The notes below the pieces were generated by a model. That model saw only the letters and a program-made list of their open reading frames with translations, ran no database searches and had not been told where the DNA came from. DNA of 13,022 nt from an uncultured Pseudomonadales bacterium (GTDB taxonomy: Bacteria; Pseudomonadota; Gammaproteobacteria; Pseudomonadales; Porticoccaceae). Position numbers and translations under genes: made by a program. Each line of letters opens with the position of its first letter. Positions within the stretch are counted from its first letter, which is position 1. The DNA lies in assembly GCA_937998635.1 (NCBI GenBank), contig CALLDA010000030.1, forward strand, positions 1 through 13,022, in the 5' to 3' direction. Below, piece by piece: positions 1-7,077 of the stretch.

Positions 1-834
1 CCGGCCATGAATCAGGCCATGTGGGCACAGGCAAGCACCCAGGAAAATATCGACAAATTGAAAAGCCGCGGCATTAAGGTATTTGGCCCCGGTCAGGGCT
101 ACCAGGCGTGTGGCGACACAGGCTCCGGGCGTATGGAAGAAGTCGACGCGCTGGTCGAACAAGTCGCTGGGCTGTTTAGCTCTAACTTGCTCAGTGGCAA
201 AAAGGTGGTTATCACCGCTGGGCCGACCCGCGAAGCCCTTGATCCGGTTCGTTATATATCCAATCACAGTTCCGGGAAAATGGGTTATGCCCTGGCCGTC
301 GCGGCCATGGAAGCTGGTGCAGAAACTGTCTTAATCAGCGGGCCCGTGAATCTAGCGCCACCAGAAAAGATAAACCTCGTCCGTGTTACCTCAGCACTAG
401 ACATGCTGGCCGCCTCACTCGAAGCAGTTAAAGGTGCCGATATTTATATCGCCGCTGCTGCAGTTGCTGATTACCGACCAGAACATAGCGCCGGTCAAAA
501 AATAAAGAAAACTGGCGATAACATCAGCATCGCGCTGACCAAAAACCCCGACATTGTCGCCAGCATAGCGGCCCTTGAAAACAGACCTTTTACGGTCGGC
601 TTTGCTGCTGAAACAAATAACCTGGAAAGCTATGCCCGCAAAAAATTAGTCGGTAAAAACCTCGACCTGATGATCGCTAACGATGTGTCCAATCAGGCCA
701 TCGGCTTTAATAGCGACAACAATCAGGTCACACTCATCTCTTCGGAGCAAGCCGAAACCTTGCCAATAATGAACAAAGCCTCCCTGGCAACACATTTGAT
801 TAGCTACATAGCAGCCCGGGTAACAGGAGTATAA
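1..834 (+). CDS. coaBC: CoaBC (Dfp) bifunctional phosphopantothenoylcysteine decarboxylase/synthetase, 3' part
   Basis: Partial: the frame is open from base 1 (Pro-Ala before the first Met), so the gene starts upstream of the window. CoaBC joins cysteine to 4'-phosphopantothenate (CoaB, CTP-dependent) and decarboxylates the product (CoaC, FMN-dependent) to 4'-phosphopantetheine for coenzyme A. What remains of CoaC carries the PAMNQAMW active-site motif (bases 1–24) and the ACGD motif with its catalytic Cys at 109–111. The complete CoaB domain follows: ITAGPTRE near 210–235, the RYISNHSSGKMG nucleotide loop near 250–290, the AAAVADYRP motif near 450–480 and the KIKK lysine cluster near 500. 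It ends 3 bp before algC, and the algC ribosome-binding site lies inside its last codons, so the two are probably cotranscribed. In Pseudomonas and E. coli the next gene is dut; it is absent here. Confidence 0.97.
   Translation, partial: PAMNQAMWAQASTQENIDKLKSRGIKVFGPGQGYQACGDTGSGRMEEVDALVEQVAGLFSSNLLSGKKVVITAGPTREALDPVRYISNHSSGKMGYALAVAAMEAGAETVLISGPVNLAPPEKINLVRVTSALDMLAASLEAVKGADIYIAAAAVADYRPEHSAGQKIKKTGDNISIALTKNPDIVASIAALENRPFTVGFAAETNNLESYARKKLVGKNLDLMIANDVSNQAIGFNSDNNQVTLISSEQAETLPIMNKASLATHLISYIAARVTGV
825..829 (+). promoter_or_regulatory. Ribosome-binding site fixing the TTG start of algC
   Basis: AGGAG lies 8 bases before the TTG at 838 and overlaps the end of coaBC. The next in-frame Met of algC lies beyond the first membrane helix, so this site supports the TTG start and suggests translational coupling. 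Confidence 0.7.
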
Positions 835-837
835 TTT

Positions 838-3225
838 TTGGCTAGCAAGGAAAAACCTGGAACGTTTTTAGTCCATCTGCGGAATTTAAGCAAAGCACCC
901 ATCATCCTTATAGGGCTGGTGGTGCTGGTTTGTAGCGCTATATTCATCGGCTACAAACTGTATCAAGTGCAAGTACTAAAGCCATGGAATAAAAAAATAC
1001 TCAAGCAGGTCGATATCAACGCCCATACTTTAGCCACCGAGGTCGCAAATTACATGACCGGGCTTGAAACCAGACTGAAACTGGAAGCCCAGCAGGAGAC
1101 TCTCGTTCAAGCCCTGCTATCAGGTGACAAAAACAACCTAACAGAAGCCCAAAACCACCTCCTGGGATCGTGGCCATTGTTGAAGAATGTGGCCCTGGTT
1201 AAAAACCTGGAAGATTACCCTTCATACTCAGAAAATTTTGTTGCTGCCGACCTCTTACACCAGGCAGGCCTCGGCAAAACACCGGCTCCAGTGGCTATCA
1301 AGCTCGACGGAGAATGGGCTATCTATATCGCCACCCCGGTTCGGGGCAGTGACGACTCAAACGTAGCGGGAAGCTTACTCGCGACCTTTTCAAGAGACGT
1401 ATTAAAAACAGCCCTTGGGAATAACCCCGAACACCTCGGGCTCACCAAAATTCTCCAAAGTGCATCCGGTTTTAGCCCACAAACTATAATTTCGTTGGGC
1501 AGCAGCTCGATGGATCTAAACCAAGTGGTACCTGTTAAAACAGTTCAAGGATGGCAACTATCCTATACCGCAACGACTGCGCTGATACAGAATACCACCC
1601 AACCTAGAGCCCTTTTTCTATCGAGCCTATCAGGCGTCGCCTTATTAACGATAGCGTTTATGGTACTTTTAGTAAGGCTTAACGCCCTTTTCCCGGGGAA
1701 TATCGGTGCCACCCTTACGGCAAGACAAAAAACATCTCCTGACGATCTCTCTCCGGAAGAGCTCAATGAAATTGTAAGAGAAAAGCTCCTGTTAACAAAG
1801 AGCCGCCTAATAACAAAGGCAACGCAGCCTGATGGCCCAGGCGATACGGAAAAATACCCAACAGAAGTATTCCGGGACTACGATATTCGAGGGCAGGCTC
1901 TCAATCAGATCACGGTACAGTTTGCCGAAGCCCTGGGCAAAACTCTGGGTAGCAACGCTATCACTACCCGGCAGTCGGCCCTGGCCGTTGCCGCAGATGG
2001 GCGGACGACAAGCCCCGAACTACATGAAGCATTAGTCGAGGGAATTCTATCTACGGGCTGCGATGTTATCGATCTCGGCTGCATACCCACCCCCGTATTT
2101 AATTTTGGTCTTCACATTTTGCCTGAGGTGACATCCGGGGTTATTGTTACCGCTAGCCATAATCCGCCGGAGGATAATGGCTTTAAAATAATTATTGATC
2201 AGAATGTTATGAAACCTGACGACATCACGCAGCTAGCACATGCAATGTCTGCGGAACAATGGCACGAAGGAAATGGCAATTACCATATGCAAGGCATAGA
2301 AGATACCTACTGCCAGGCTATCGATAATGATGTGCAAATAAGCCAGCCATTACACGTCGTTGTTGATTGTGCAAACGGTGTCATGGGGCCCCTAGCCCCA
2401 GGAGTTCTGGAAGCCTTCGGGTGTCAGGTGACACCGATGTATTGCGATGTCGATGGCGAATTCCCTAACCACGCCCCCGACCCTTCCGACCCCAAGAATC
2501 TCCAGGACCTGATTGCCGTAGTGGCCCATGAAAATGCCGATCTAGGCCTGGCTTTTGACGGCGATGGCGACCGGCTTGTTGCCATCTCGGCCACAGGCCG
2601 CATTGTCTGGCCTGACGAGCTACTGATGATTTATGCTCGCGACATGCTCAATCGCCAACCTGGCGCCCATATTGTCTTCGACGTCAAATCAACCCGTCGT
2701 CTGGCGAGCCTGATCAGTAACTATGGCGGTCAGCCGGTAATGTGTAAAACCGGCCATTCAAATATCCGCCGCAAGATACAGGACACTGATGCCCCCCTCG
2801 GAGGAGAATACAGTGGCCATATTTTTTTCAATGATCGCTGGTTCGGCTTCGATGACGGCCTGTATGCGGCAGCTCGCCTGATAGAAATCATGACTGTTCG
2901 CGAACAGAGCCTGGACGAAATAATCGATAGTTTTGAACGCACCGTAGCAACCCCTGAGATAAAAATCCCGGTTCCAGATAATCAAAAATTTGTAATTATG
3001 GACGCTATGACAAAAACCGCCGCGTTCAAGGACAGCACGCTAAACAATCTGGATGGCTTACGTGTGGAATTCGCCGATGGCTGGGGCCTGATTCGAGCAT
3101 CCAATACCTCCCCTTCTCTTACCCTCCGCTTTGAAGCAGACAACAGGGAGGCTTTGCAGACAATACAAGCCTGTTTTAAAGAGCAAATTAGCCCTATCAT
3201 TCCCGATACCAAGCTGCCTTTTTAG
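838..3225 (+). CDS. algC: Membrane-anchored phosphomannomutase/phosphoglucomutase (AlgC type)
   Basis: Interconverts the 6- and 1-phosphates of mannose and glucose, supplying GDP-mannose, UDP-glucose and dTDP-rhamnose precursors for exopolysaccharide and LPS. The 795-residue protein has two parts. The N-terminal third has a membrane helix near 21–39, a predicted periplasmic region near 40–257 and a second helix near 258–279. The cytoplasmic mutase occupies about 342–795 with all four family signatures: catalytic Ser440 in TASHNPP, metal-binding DGDGD (Asp574, 576, 578), sugar-specificity loop GEYSGH (656–661) and phosphate-binding RASNTSPS (753–760). The catalytic part matches the 463-residue P. 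aeruginosa AlgC; longer forms with this membrane extension are known in pseudomonads. The TTG start is supported by AGGAG at 825–829. The periplasmic part, with a later segment resembling a PAS/Cache fold, suggests a sensory or localising role, but its ligand is unknown. argB follows 44 bp downstream. Confidence 0.95.
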   Translation: MASKEKPGTFLVHLRNLSKAPIILIGLVVLVCSAIFIGYKLYQVQVLKPWNKKILKQVDINAHTLATEVANYMTGLETRLKLEAQQETLVQALLSGDKNNLTEAQNHLLGSWPLLKNVALVKNLEDYPSYSENFVAADLLHQAGLGKTPAPVAIKLDGEWAIYIATPVRGSDDSNVAGSLLATFSRDVLKTALGNNPEHLGLTKILQSASGFSPQTIISLGSSSMDLNQVVPVKTVQGWQLSYTATTALIQNTTQPRALFLSSLSGVALLTIAFMVLLVRLNALFPGNIGATLTARQKTSPDDLSPEELNEIVREKLLLTKSRLITKATQPDGPGDTEKYPTEVFRDYDIRGQALNQITVQFAEALGKTLGSNAITTRQSALAVAADGRTTSPELHEALVEGILSTGCDVIDLGCIPTPVFNFGLHILPEVTSGVIVTASHNPPEDNGFKIIIDQNVMKPDDITQLAHAMSAEQWHEGNGNYHMQGIEDTYCQAIDNDVQISQPLHVVVDCANGVMGPLAPGVLEAFGCQVTPMYCDVDGEFPNHAPDPSDPKNLQDLIAVVAHENADLGLAFDGDGDRLVAISATGRIVWPDELLMIYARDMLNRQPGAHIVFDVKSTRRLASLISNYGGQPVMCKTGHSNIRRKIQDTDAPLGGEYSGHIFFNDRWFGFDDGLYAAARLIEIMTVREQSLDEIIDSFERTVATPEIKIPVPDNQKFVIMDAMTKTAAFKDSTLNNLDGLRVEFADGWGLIRASNTSPSLTLRFEADNREALQTIQACFKEQISPIIPDTKLPF

Positions 3226-3269
3226 CACTATTTATTTTTACACCTATCGCCCAGGAGCACACTGCGCTT

Positions 3270-4169
3270 ATGTCACCGACCCGTGAAGAAGCCATCCATA
3301 CCTCAACTATTCTTTCCGAAGCCCTGCCTTATATCCAAAAATTTACCGGTAGTACGCTGATAGTTAAATTTGGCGGCAACGCCATGACCGATGAAAAACT
3401 TAAACGCAGTTTTGCCAGGGATATTGTGTTGATGAAATTAGTGGGTATAAACCCCGTGGTCGTCCACGGGGGCGGCCCGCAAATAGGCTCGCTGCTGGAA
3501 AAGCTTGGCATCGTCTCCGAATTCGTCGATGGAATGCGCGTCACCGATAGCAAAACCATGGACGTTGTGGAAATGGTTCTCGGAGCCACCGTTAATAAAG
3601 AAATTGTCACATTGATCAACAACGCTGGCGGTAAGGCTATCGGCTTAACCGGCAAAGACGGTCAGTTAATCATGGCAAAAAAAATGCGCGTCTCAAAAAA
3701 AACGCCTGAGCTGGAAGAGCCAGAAATTATTGATATCGGCCACGTTGGAGAAGTCGATAAGATCAACACTCAGGTAATAGAGATGCTTACAGACAGCCAT
3801 TTTATTCCGGTAATTGCACCCATAGGCGTAGACGAGCAGGGAGCGTCCTATAACATTAACGCCGATCTCGTCGCAGGTAAACTCGCCGAGGTGCTAAAAG
3901 CACAAAAGCTGATACTACTGACCAACGTCGCCGGCCTTCAGGATGCCGCTGGGCATATATTAACCGGGCTTGGCACAATAGAGGTAGATGCCCTCATTGC
4001 CGATGGCACTATTTCTGGTGGCATGCTGCCAAAAATTCGCTGCGCCCTTGAAGCGGTGCAAAATGGTGTCACCTCAGCCCACATTATTGATGGTCGAGTC
4101 GATCACGCAATGTTGCTTGAGATTTTTACCGACCAGGGCGTCGGCACCCTGATTACCAACGAAGCTTAA
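3270..4169 (+). CDS. argB: Acetylglutamate kinase
   Basis: Phosphorylates N-acetyl-L-glutamate with ATP, the second step of arginine synthesis, in the cytoplasm. The amino-acid-kinase fold is complete over 299 residues. KFGGNAM at 33–39 holds the phosphate-binding Lys33, HGGGP at 66–70 is the glycine-rich substrate loop, DGMRVTD near 87–93 contains the conserved Arg90, and the nucleotide-side motifs INADLVAGK and GGMLPK lie in the C-terminal half. A roughly 28-residue N-terminal helix precedes the first strand; in P. aeruginosa-type enzymes this helix makes the hexamer and confers arginine feedback inhibition, so this enzyme is probably arginine-sensitive. AGGAG at 3253–3257 is 12 bases from the ATG, a longish spacing, but no better start exists. 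Placement beside algC is typical of pseudomonads. Confidence 0.97.
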   Translation: MSPTREEAIHTSTILSEALPYIQKFTGSTLIVKFGGNAMTDEKLKRSFARDIVLMKLVGINPVVVHGGGPQIGSLLEKLGIVSEFVDGMRVTDSKTMDVVEMVLGATVNKEIVTLINNAGGKAIGLTGKDGQLIMAKKMRVSKKTPELEEPEIIDIGHVGEVDKINTQVIEMLTDSHFIPVIAPIGVDEQGASYNINADLVAGKLAEVLKAQKLILLTNVAGLQDAAGHILTGLGTIEVDALIADGTISGGMLPKIRCALEAVQNGVTSAHIIDGRVDHAMLLEIFTDQGVGTLITNEA

Positions 4170-4201
4170 ATACTAAAACTCTGTTACAAGAAACCCGAAT
4201 A

Positions 4202-4804
4202 ATGACAGGATTACACTTGGCAACTAAGACCCCATCCCGCCATGACCAGATATTAGCTGCTCTCGCCGAAATGCTGGAGTCTTCACCACACAGCAGAATC
4301 ACCACTGCTCGCCTCGCGCAGCATCTGAACGTTTCAGAAGCTGCTTTATACCGGCATTTCCCCAGCAAGGCGAAGATGTACGATGGCCTGCTTGAATTTG
4401 TCGAAGACACGGTGTTTTCTCGGGTGCGCGTGGTGCTGGATAAAGAAACTACCGCAGAAGCTCAGTGTGGGGCGACGCTAACCTTACTGTTAAGTTTCTG
4501 TGAACGTAACCCTGGCATCAGCCGCATACTGGCAGGAGACGCCTTGAGTGGGGAAACTCTGCGCCTGCATAAGCGAGCGGCGCAAATTCTGAGTCGTCTT
4601 GAAACCCAGATCAAACAAATTTTTCGAGAGGCGGAGGTTCGAGAAAACAAACGCACCATGTTATCTGCCAGCGATACCGCCGAATTGGTCATGGCCCTGG
4701 CCGAAGGCAAAATTCGTCAGTTTGTACGCAGTGACTTTAAGCGCCTGCCGACCAGTCAGTGGCCTCAACAGTGGCAACAAATCAGCGAAAATTTATTTCG
4801 TTAA
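4202..4804 (+). CDS. slmA: Nucleoid occlusion factor SlmA (TetR family)
   Basis: A DNA-binding division inhibitor. SlmA bound to specific chromosomal sites blocks FtsZ polymerisation over the nucleoid. The protein has 200 residues (E. coli SlmA has 198) with a TetR-type helix-turn-helix near 34–53 (TTARLAQHLNVSEAALYRHF) followed by FPSK, nearly identical to the E. coli segment. The C-terminal half is the all-helical dimer and FtsZ-binding domain, including ERNPGISRIL and the FVRSDFKRLPT segment near the end. The ribosome-binding site is weak (purine-rich AAGAAA about 9 bases upstream). It follows argB by 32 bp, so it may be read from the upstream operon. Its stop is separated by only 2 bp from the stop of the convergent DUF4124 gene. 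Confidence 0.94.
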   Translation: MTGLHLATKTPSRHDQILAALAEMLESSPHSRITTARLAQHLNVSEAALYRHFPSKAKMYDGLLEFVEDTVFSRVRVVLDKETTAEAQCGATLTLLLSFCERNPGISRILAGDALSGETLRLHKRAAQILSRLETQIKQIFREAEVRENKRTMLSASDTAELVMALAEGKIRQFVRSDFKRLPTSQWPQQWQQISENLFR

Positions 4805-4806
4805 CC

Positions 4807-5469
4807 TTAATTTTCCGGCTCGCTCGGGCCTTCACGTGGCGTCGAGCTAAGTTCCGCTTGTTCTCCAGTCAACTCAGCAAACCGGGCCTCATATCGCCCA
4901 TACAGCCTTTTCACATCCGCATGTTCTTTACGGCGCGCGTCCAGTAACGACACAGCTTTGTTTTCTTCTTCTTCCAGGTGGACAAGCACCGCCTTGATCG
5001 AGTCGGGCACCGATTTACCGCTACGCTGGTAGTTTGCTGCTCTAGCGCGATCTTTCGCCCGTTGCGCGCGGGTATCTGCCAGGTTTTGCTCAACAATTTT
5101 TATTTCCCGCTCTAACAGCTGTAATTTACGCCCTCCAGTGTTTTGAATCTCCTCGCGAGAGCCATAGCTAGCTAATATGTATTTGTCCTCCTGGTGACGT
5201 TTCTCATCAGCCAGTTCTTGTTGTTTAGTGTCCACCAAAGGTTTATCTATATGGGCAGGAACGACTTTAATCAGGCGGCCACTTTTGCTTAAAACCTCAT
5301 AGCCATTTGAGACATATTCTGCCGGTAAACGGTCATCCAGAACGACGAACCCTCGACTATTTTTATAACGATAGAGGTTACCGGCGTAGGCTTCTCCGAC
5401 AACGACACTGATGAATAAGGGCGTAAGTAAGATAGCTTGATAGCATTTCGCCTTAGATAGTCCCCTCAT
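4807..5469 (-). CDS. Exported DUF4124-like protein with C-terminal coiled coil
   Basis: No specific function is known. The first 29 residues look like a Sec signal peptide: basic start (RGLSKAK), hydrophobic core AILLTPLFISVVV and an AYA cleavage site before Gly30. A DUF4124-like segment follows at about 30–70 (LYRYKNSRGFVVLDDRLP, then GYEVL and GRLIKVVP), as in many small periplasmic proteins of gammaproteobacteria. Residues 80–205 are charged and helical with coiled-coil character; the tail is acidic and Pro/Ser-rich. I chose the ATG at 5467–5469 (220 residues) because CTCCT at 5477–5481 reads as AGGAG 7 bases upstream and the signal peptide then begins normally. In-frame ATGs at 5482–5484 and 5518–5520 are possible; the latter overlaps the end of pyrE and lacks a good ribosome-binding site. 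It follows pyrE on the same strand and is probably cotranscribed. Role unknown; possibly envelope-associated. Confidence 0.8.
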   Translation of the reverse strand: MRGLSKAKCYQAILLTPLFISVVVGEAYAGNLYRYKNSRGFVVLDDRLPAEYVSNGYEVLSKSGRLIKVVPAHIDKPLVDTKQQELADEKRHQEDKYILASYGSREEIQNTGGRKLQLLEREIKIVEQNLADTRAQRAKDRARAANYQRSGKSVPDSIKAVLVHLEEEENKAVSLLDARRKEHADVKRLYGRYEARFAELTGEQAELSSTPREGPSEPEN

Positions 5470-5476
5470 CGGTAGT

Positions 5477-5481
5477 CTCCT
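5477..5481 (-). promoter_or_regulatory. Ribosome-binding site choosing the start of the DUF4124 gene
   Basis: On the minus strand this reads AGGAG, 7 bases before the ATG at 5467–5469. It lies downstream of the two alternative in-frame ATGs and therefore favours the shortest form, with a standard signal peptide. Confidence 0.6.
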
Positions 5482-5509
5482 CATCCTAAAAGTACCCTCG
5501 CCATTTATG

Positions 5510-6154
5510 TCATATCCCATACTCGTTCTGATACATCTCTATTCTGCCCACAATTCTATCATCCGGCGGGCTATGGCGAATATAAGTCAATATGTCATCA
5601 ATATCGATAATGCTCGTCACATTTATGCCATGCTCAGTTTCGATCTCCTGAATCGCCGATAGCTTCCCCTGACCCCGTTCTTTTCGATCCAGCCCAACGA
5701 TAACCCCGCTGACCTGAGCGCCTTCAGCCCGGACAATATCCAGGACTTCCCTAATCGCAGTTCCCGCTGTAATCACGTCATCAATGATCAACACCCGACC
5801 CTCCAGCGGGCTACCAACCAGGCTCCCGCCCTCGCCATGAGCTTTGATTTCCTTGCGATTAAAGCAATATGGAATATCGCGATCAAAATCCTGAGCCAAG
5901 GCTATGGCCGCCGCACTCGCCAGAGGAATACCTTTGTAAGCAGGGCCAAAAATAATGTCGAATTCGGAACATTTATCGATAATCGCCTGAGCATAATAAG
6001 TACCCAATGCCGCCAGAGCCTTGCCAGTGTTAAAAAGCCCCGCGTTAAAAAAATACGGACTCACTCGCCCGGACTTCAGAGTGTACTCACCGAACTGCAA
6101 CACGTGCTCGGTAATTGCCAATTCTATAAACTTGCGCTGATAATCTTGCAACAT
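5510..6154 (-). CDS. pyrE: Orotate phosphoribosyltransferase
   Basis: Transfers phosphoribose from PRPP to orotate giving OMP, the fifth step of UMP synthesis; acts as a cytoplasmic dimer. At 214 residues it is of the E. coli/Salmonella type (213). The PRPP-binding loop VLIIDDVITAGTA lies at 121–133 with the acidic pair Asp125/Asp126. The flexible catalytic loop RKEIKAHGEGG lies at 100–110 (Lys101, Lys104, His106). The orotate-side YFFNAGLF segment is at 34–41. AGGAGG sits 15 bases before the ATG, which is far, with a nearer GAAGAA. In E. coli pyrE is cotranscribed behind rph and attenuated; here crc separates the two, so pyrE must have its own promoter in the 117-bp gap to crc. No attenuator hairpin plus T-run was seen there. 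Confidence 0.97.
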   Translation of the reverse strand: MLQDYQRKFIELAITEHVLQFGEYTLKSGRVSPYFFNAGLFNTGKALAALGTYYAQAIIDKCSEFDIIFGPAYKGIPLASAAAIALAQDFDRDIPYCFNRKEIKAHGEGGSLVGSPLEGRVLIIDDVITAGTAIREVLDIVRAEGAQVSGVIVGLDRKERGQGKLSAIQEIETEHGINVTSIIDIDDILTYIRHSPPDDRIVGRIEMYQNEYGI

Positions 6155-6197
6155 AATGATTTCTTCAAACCTCCTCTTTCCTTTGCCTCAAAACACC

Positions 6198-6227
6198 AAT
6201 AAACTCAGTCAAATTTTCCGCTATCAA
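6198..6227 (-). promoter_or_regulatory. Candidate pyrE promoter
   Basis: Read on the minus strand: TTGATA (6222–6227) as -35, an 18-base spacer, then TTTATT (6198–6203), a 4-of-6 match to the sigma70 -10. It is the best pair seen between the divergent pyrE and crc genes. On the plus strand a TATTAT (6239–6244) could be a -10 for crc, but no -35 accompanies it. Weak, by eye only. Confidence 0.25.
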
Positions 6228-6271
6228 GCCGCCTGAGGTATTATGCAAGGTACGATACAACAGGTTGCATC

Positions 6272-7048
6272 ATGCGCGTAATCAGCATTTCAGTAGATGG
6301 TATATATCAGGCCGCCCAGCGGGGCTTATTTGACTGGCTGGCCAGTCAGGACGCGGAAATAATTTGTCTGCAAGACCTGCGCGCCCGCGCATATGAAGTA
6401 GAGGACGCGCCGGAATTTCAGCTCGACGGCTATTTCGGCTATTTTTTTGACGCCGCCGAAGAACACTGTAATGGCGTCGCCATTTACACCCGCCATGCAC
6501 CTAAAGCGGTGATGTTTGGTTTCGGTCTGCCCAGTGGCGAGGATATGAACGGTCGCTACTTACAGGCGGATTTCGAGAGGGTCAGTGTTATTTCCCTCCT
6601 CTCCCCCAACGGCACCGTGGGCGAAGCCACACAAGATGCCAAAATGGAATTCCTCAAGGGGCTGCAAAACCATTTACTGAAAATCTCCCACAAGCGCCGA
6701 GATTATATAATTTGCGCCAACCTGAGCATTGCCCACAAAAATGCTGACGTCCAAAACTTCCCAACACAAGGCGACAAATCGGGATTTTTAGCAGAAGAGC
6801 GCCAATGGCTAGACCAGCTATATAGCGAGATAAACTACGCTGACGCCTTTCGTAAGGGCAATGAAGATAGCGATGAATTCAGCTGGTGGCCATCCGGCGA
6901 CATTGGCAAAGGCGATGGCTGGCGCACAGACACCCAAATAGTCTCTCGTAATCTGTCGCCCCTGGTCGAATATGCCGTTTTGTACACCGCCAAAATGTTT
7001 TCGAGCCACACGCCCGTTATCGTCGACTACGACTTACACGATTTATAA
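6272..7048 (+). CDS. crc: Catabolite repression control protein Crc
   Basis: Crc acts with Hfq to hold A-rich sites near mRNA start codons in a repressive complex, setting carbon-source preference in pseudomonads. The 258-residue protein aligns along its length with P. aeruginosa Crc: MR(V/I)IS start, ICLQD(L/T)RA at 31–38, FQLDGYF at 49–55, GRYLQADF at 94–101, FSWWP at 203–207 and a SSHTPVIVDYD end. The fold is that of exonuclease III/EEP phosphatases, but catalytic positions are replaced: ExoIII Asn7 is Ser7, Glu34 is Asp35, the Asp/Asn pair of GDxN is Asn150/Ser152, and the Asp of the final DH pair is Ser245, with only His246 kept. So it is almost certainly not a nuclease. It is divergent from pyrE, with a weak ribosome-binding site (CAGG, 7 bases upstream), and converges on rph. 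Confidence 0.92.
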   Translation: MRVISISVDGIYQAAQRGLFDWLASQDAEIICLQDLRARAYEVEDAPEFQLDGYFGYFFDAAEEHCNGVAIYTRHAPKAVMFGFGLPSGEDMNGRYLQADFERVSVISLLSPNGTVGEATQDAKMEFLKGLQNHLLKISHKRRDYIICANLSIAHKNADVQNFPTQGDKSGFLAEERQWLDQLYSEINYADAFRKGNEDSDEFSWWPSGDIGKGDGWRTDTQIVSRNLSPLVEYAVLYTAKMFSSHTPVIVDYDLHDL

Positions 7049-7072
7049 ACCAGGGTCCCTCTCAAGCCTGGT
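7049..7072. terminator. Candidate bidirectional terminator between crc and rph
   Basis: ACCAGG (7049–7054) and CCTGGT (7067–7072) form a perfect 6-bp inverted repeat with a 12-base loop, filling the 29-bp gap between convergent genes. Read from rph it is followed by TTTATAAAT, a short T-rich stretch; read from crc there is no real T-run. Position argues for a terminator; the stem is modest. Confidence 0.4.
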
Positions 7073-7077
7073 GTTAG

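Noticed and set aside
6155..6180. AGGAGG plus T-rich region before pyrE as an attenuator
   Set aside because: No leader ORF, no stem with T-run; the AGGAGG is more simply a distant ribosome-binding site.
5837..6202. 121-residue plus-strand frame opposite pyrE
   Set aside because: It lies antisense to a well-conserved enzyme and shows no recognisable motif or ribosome-binding site.
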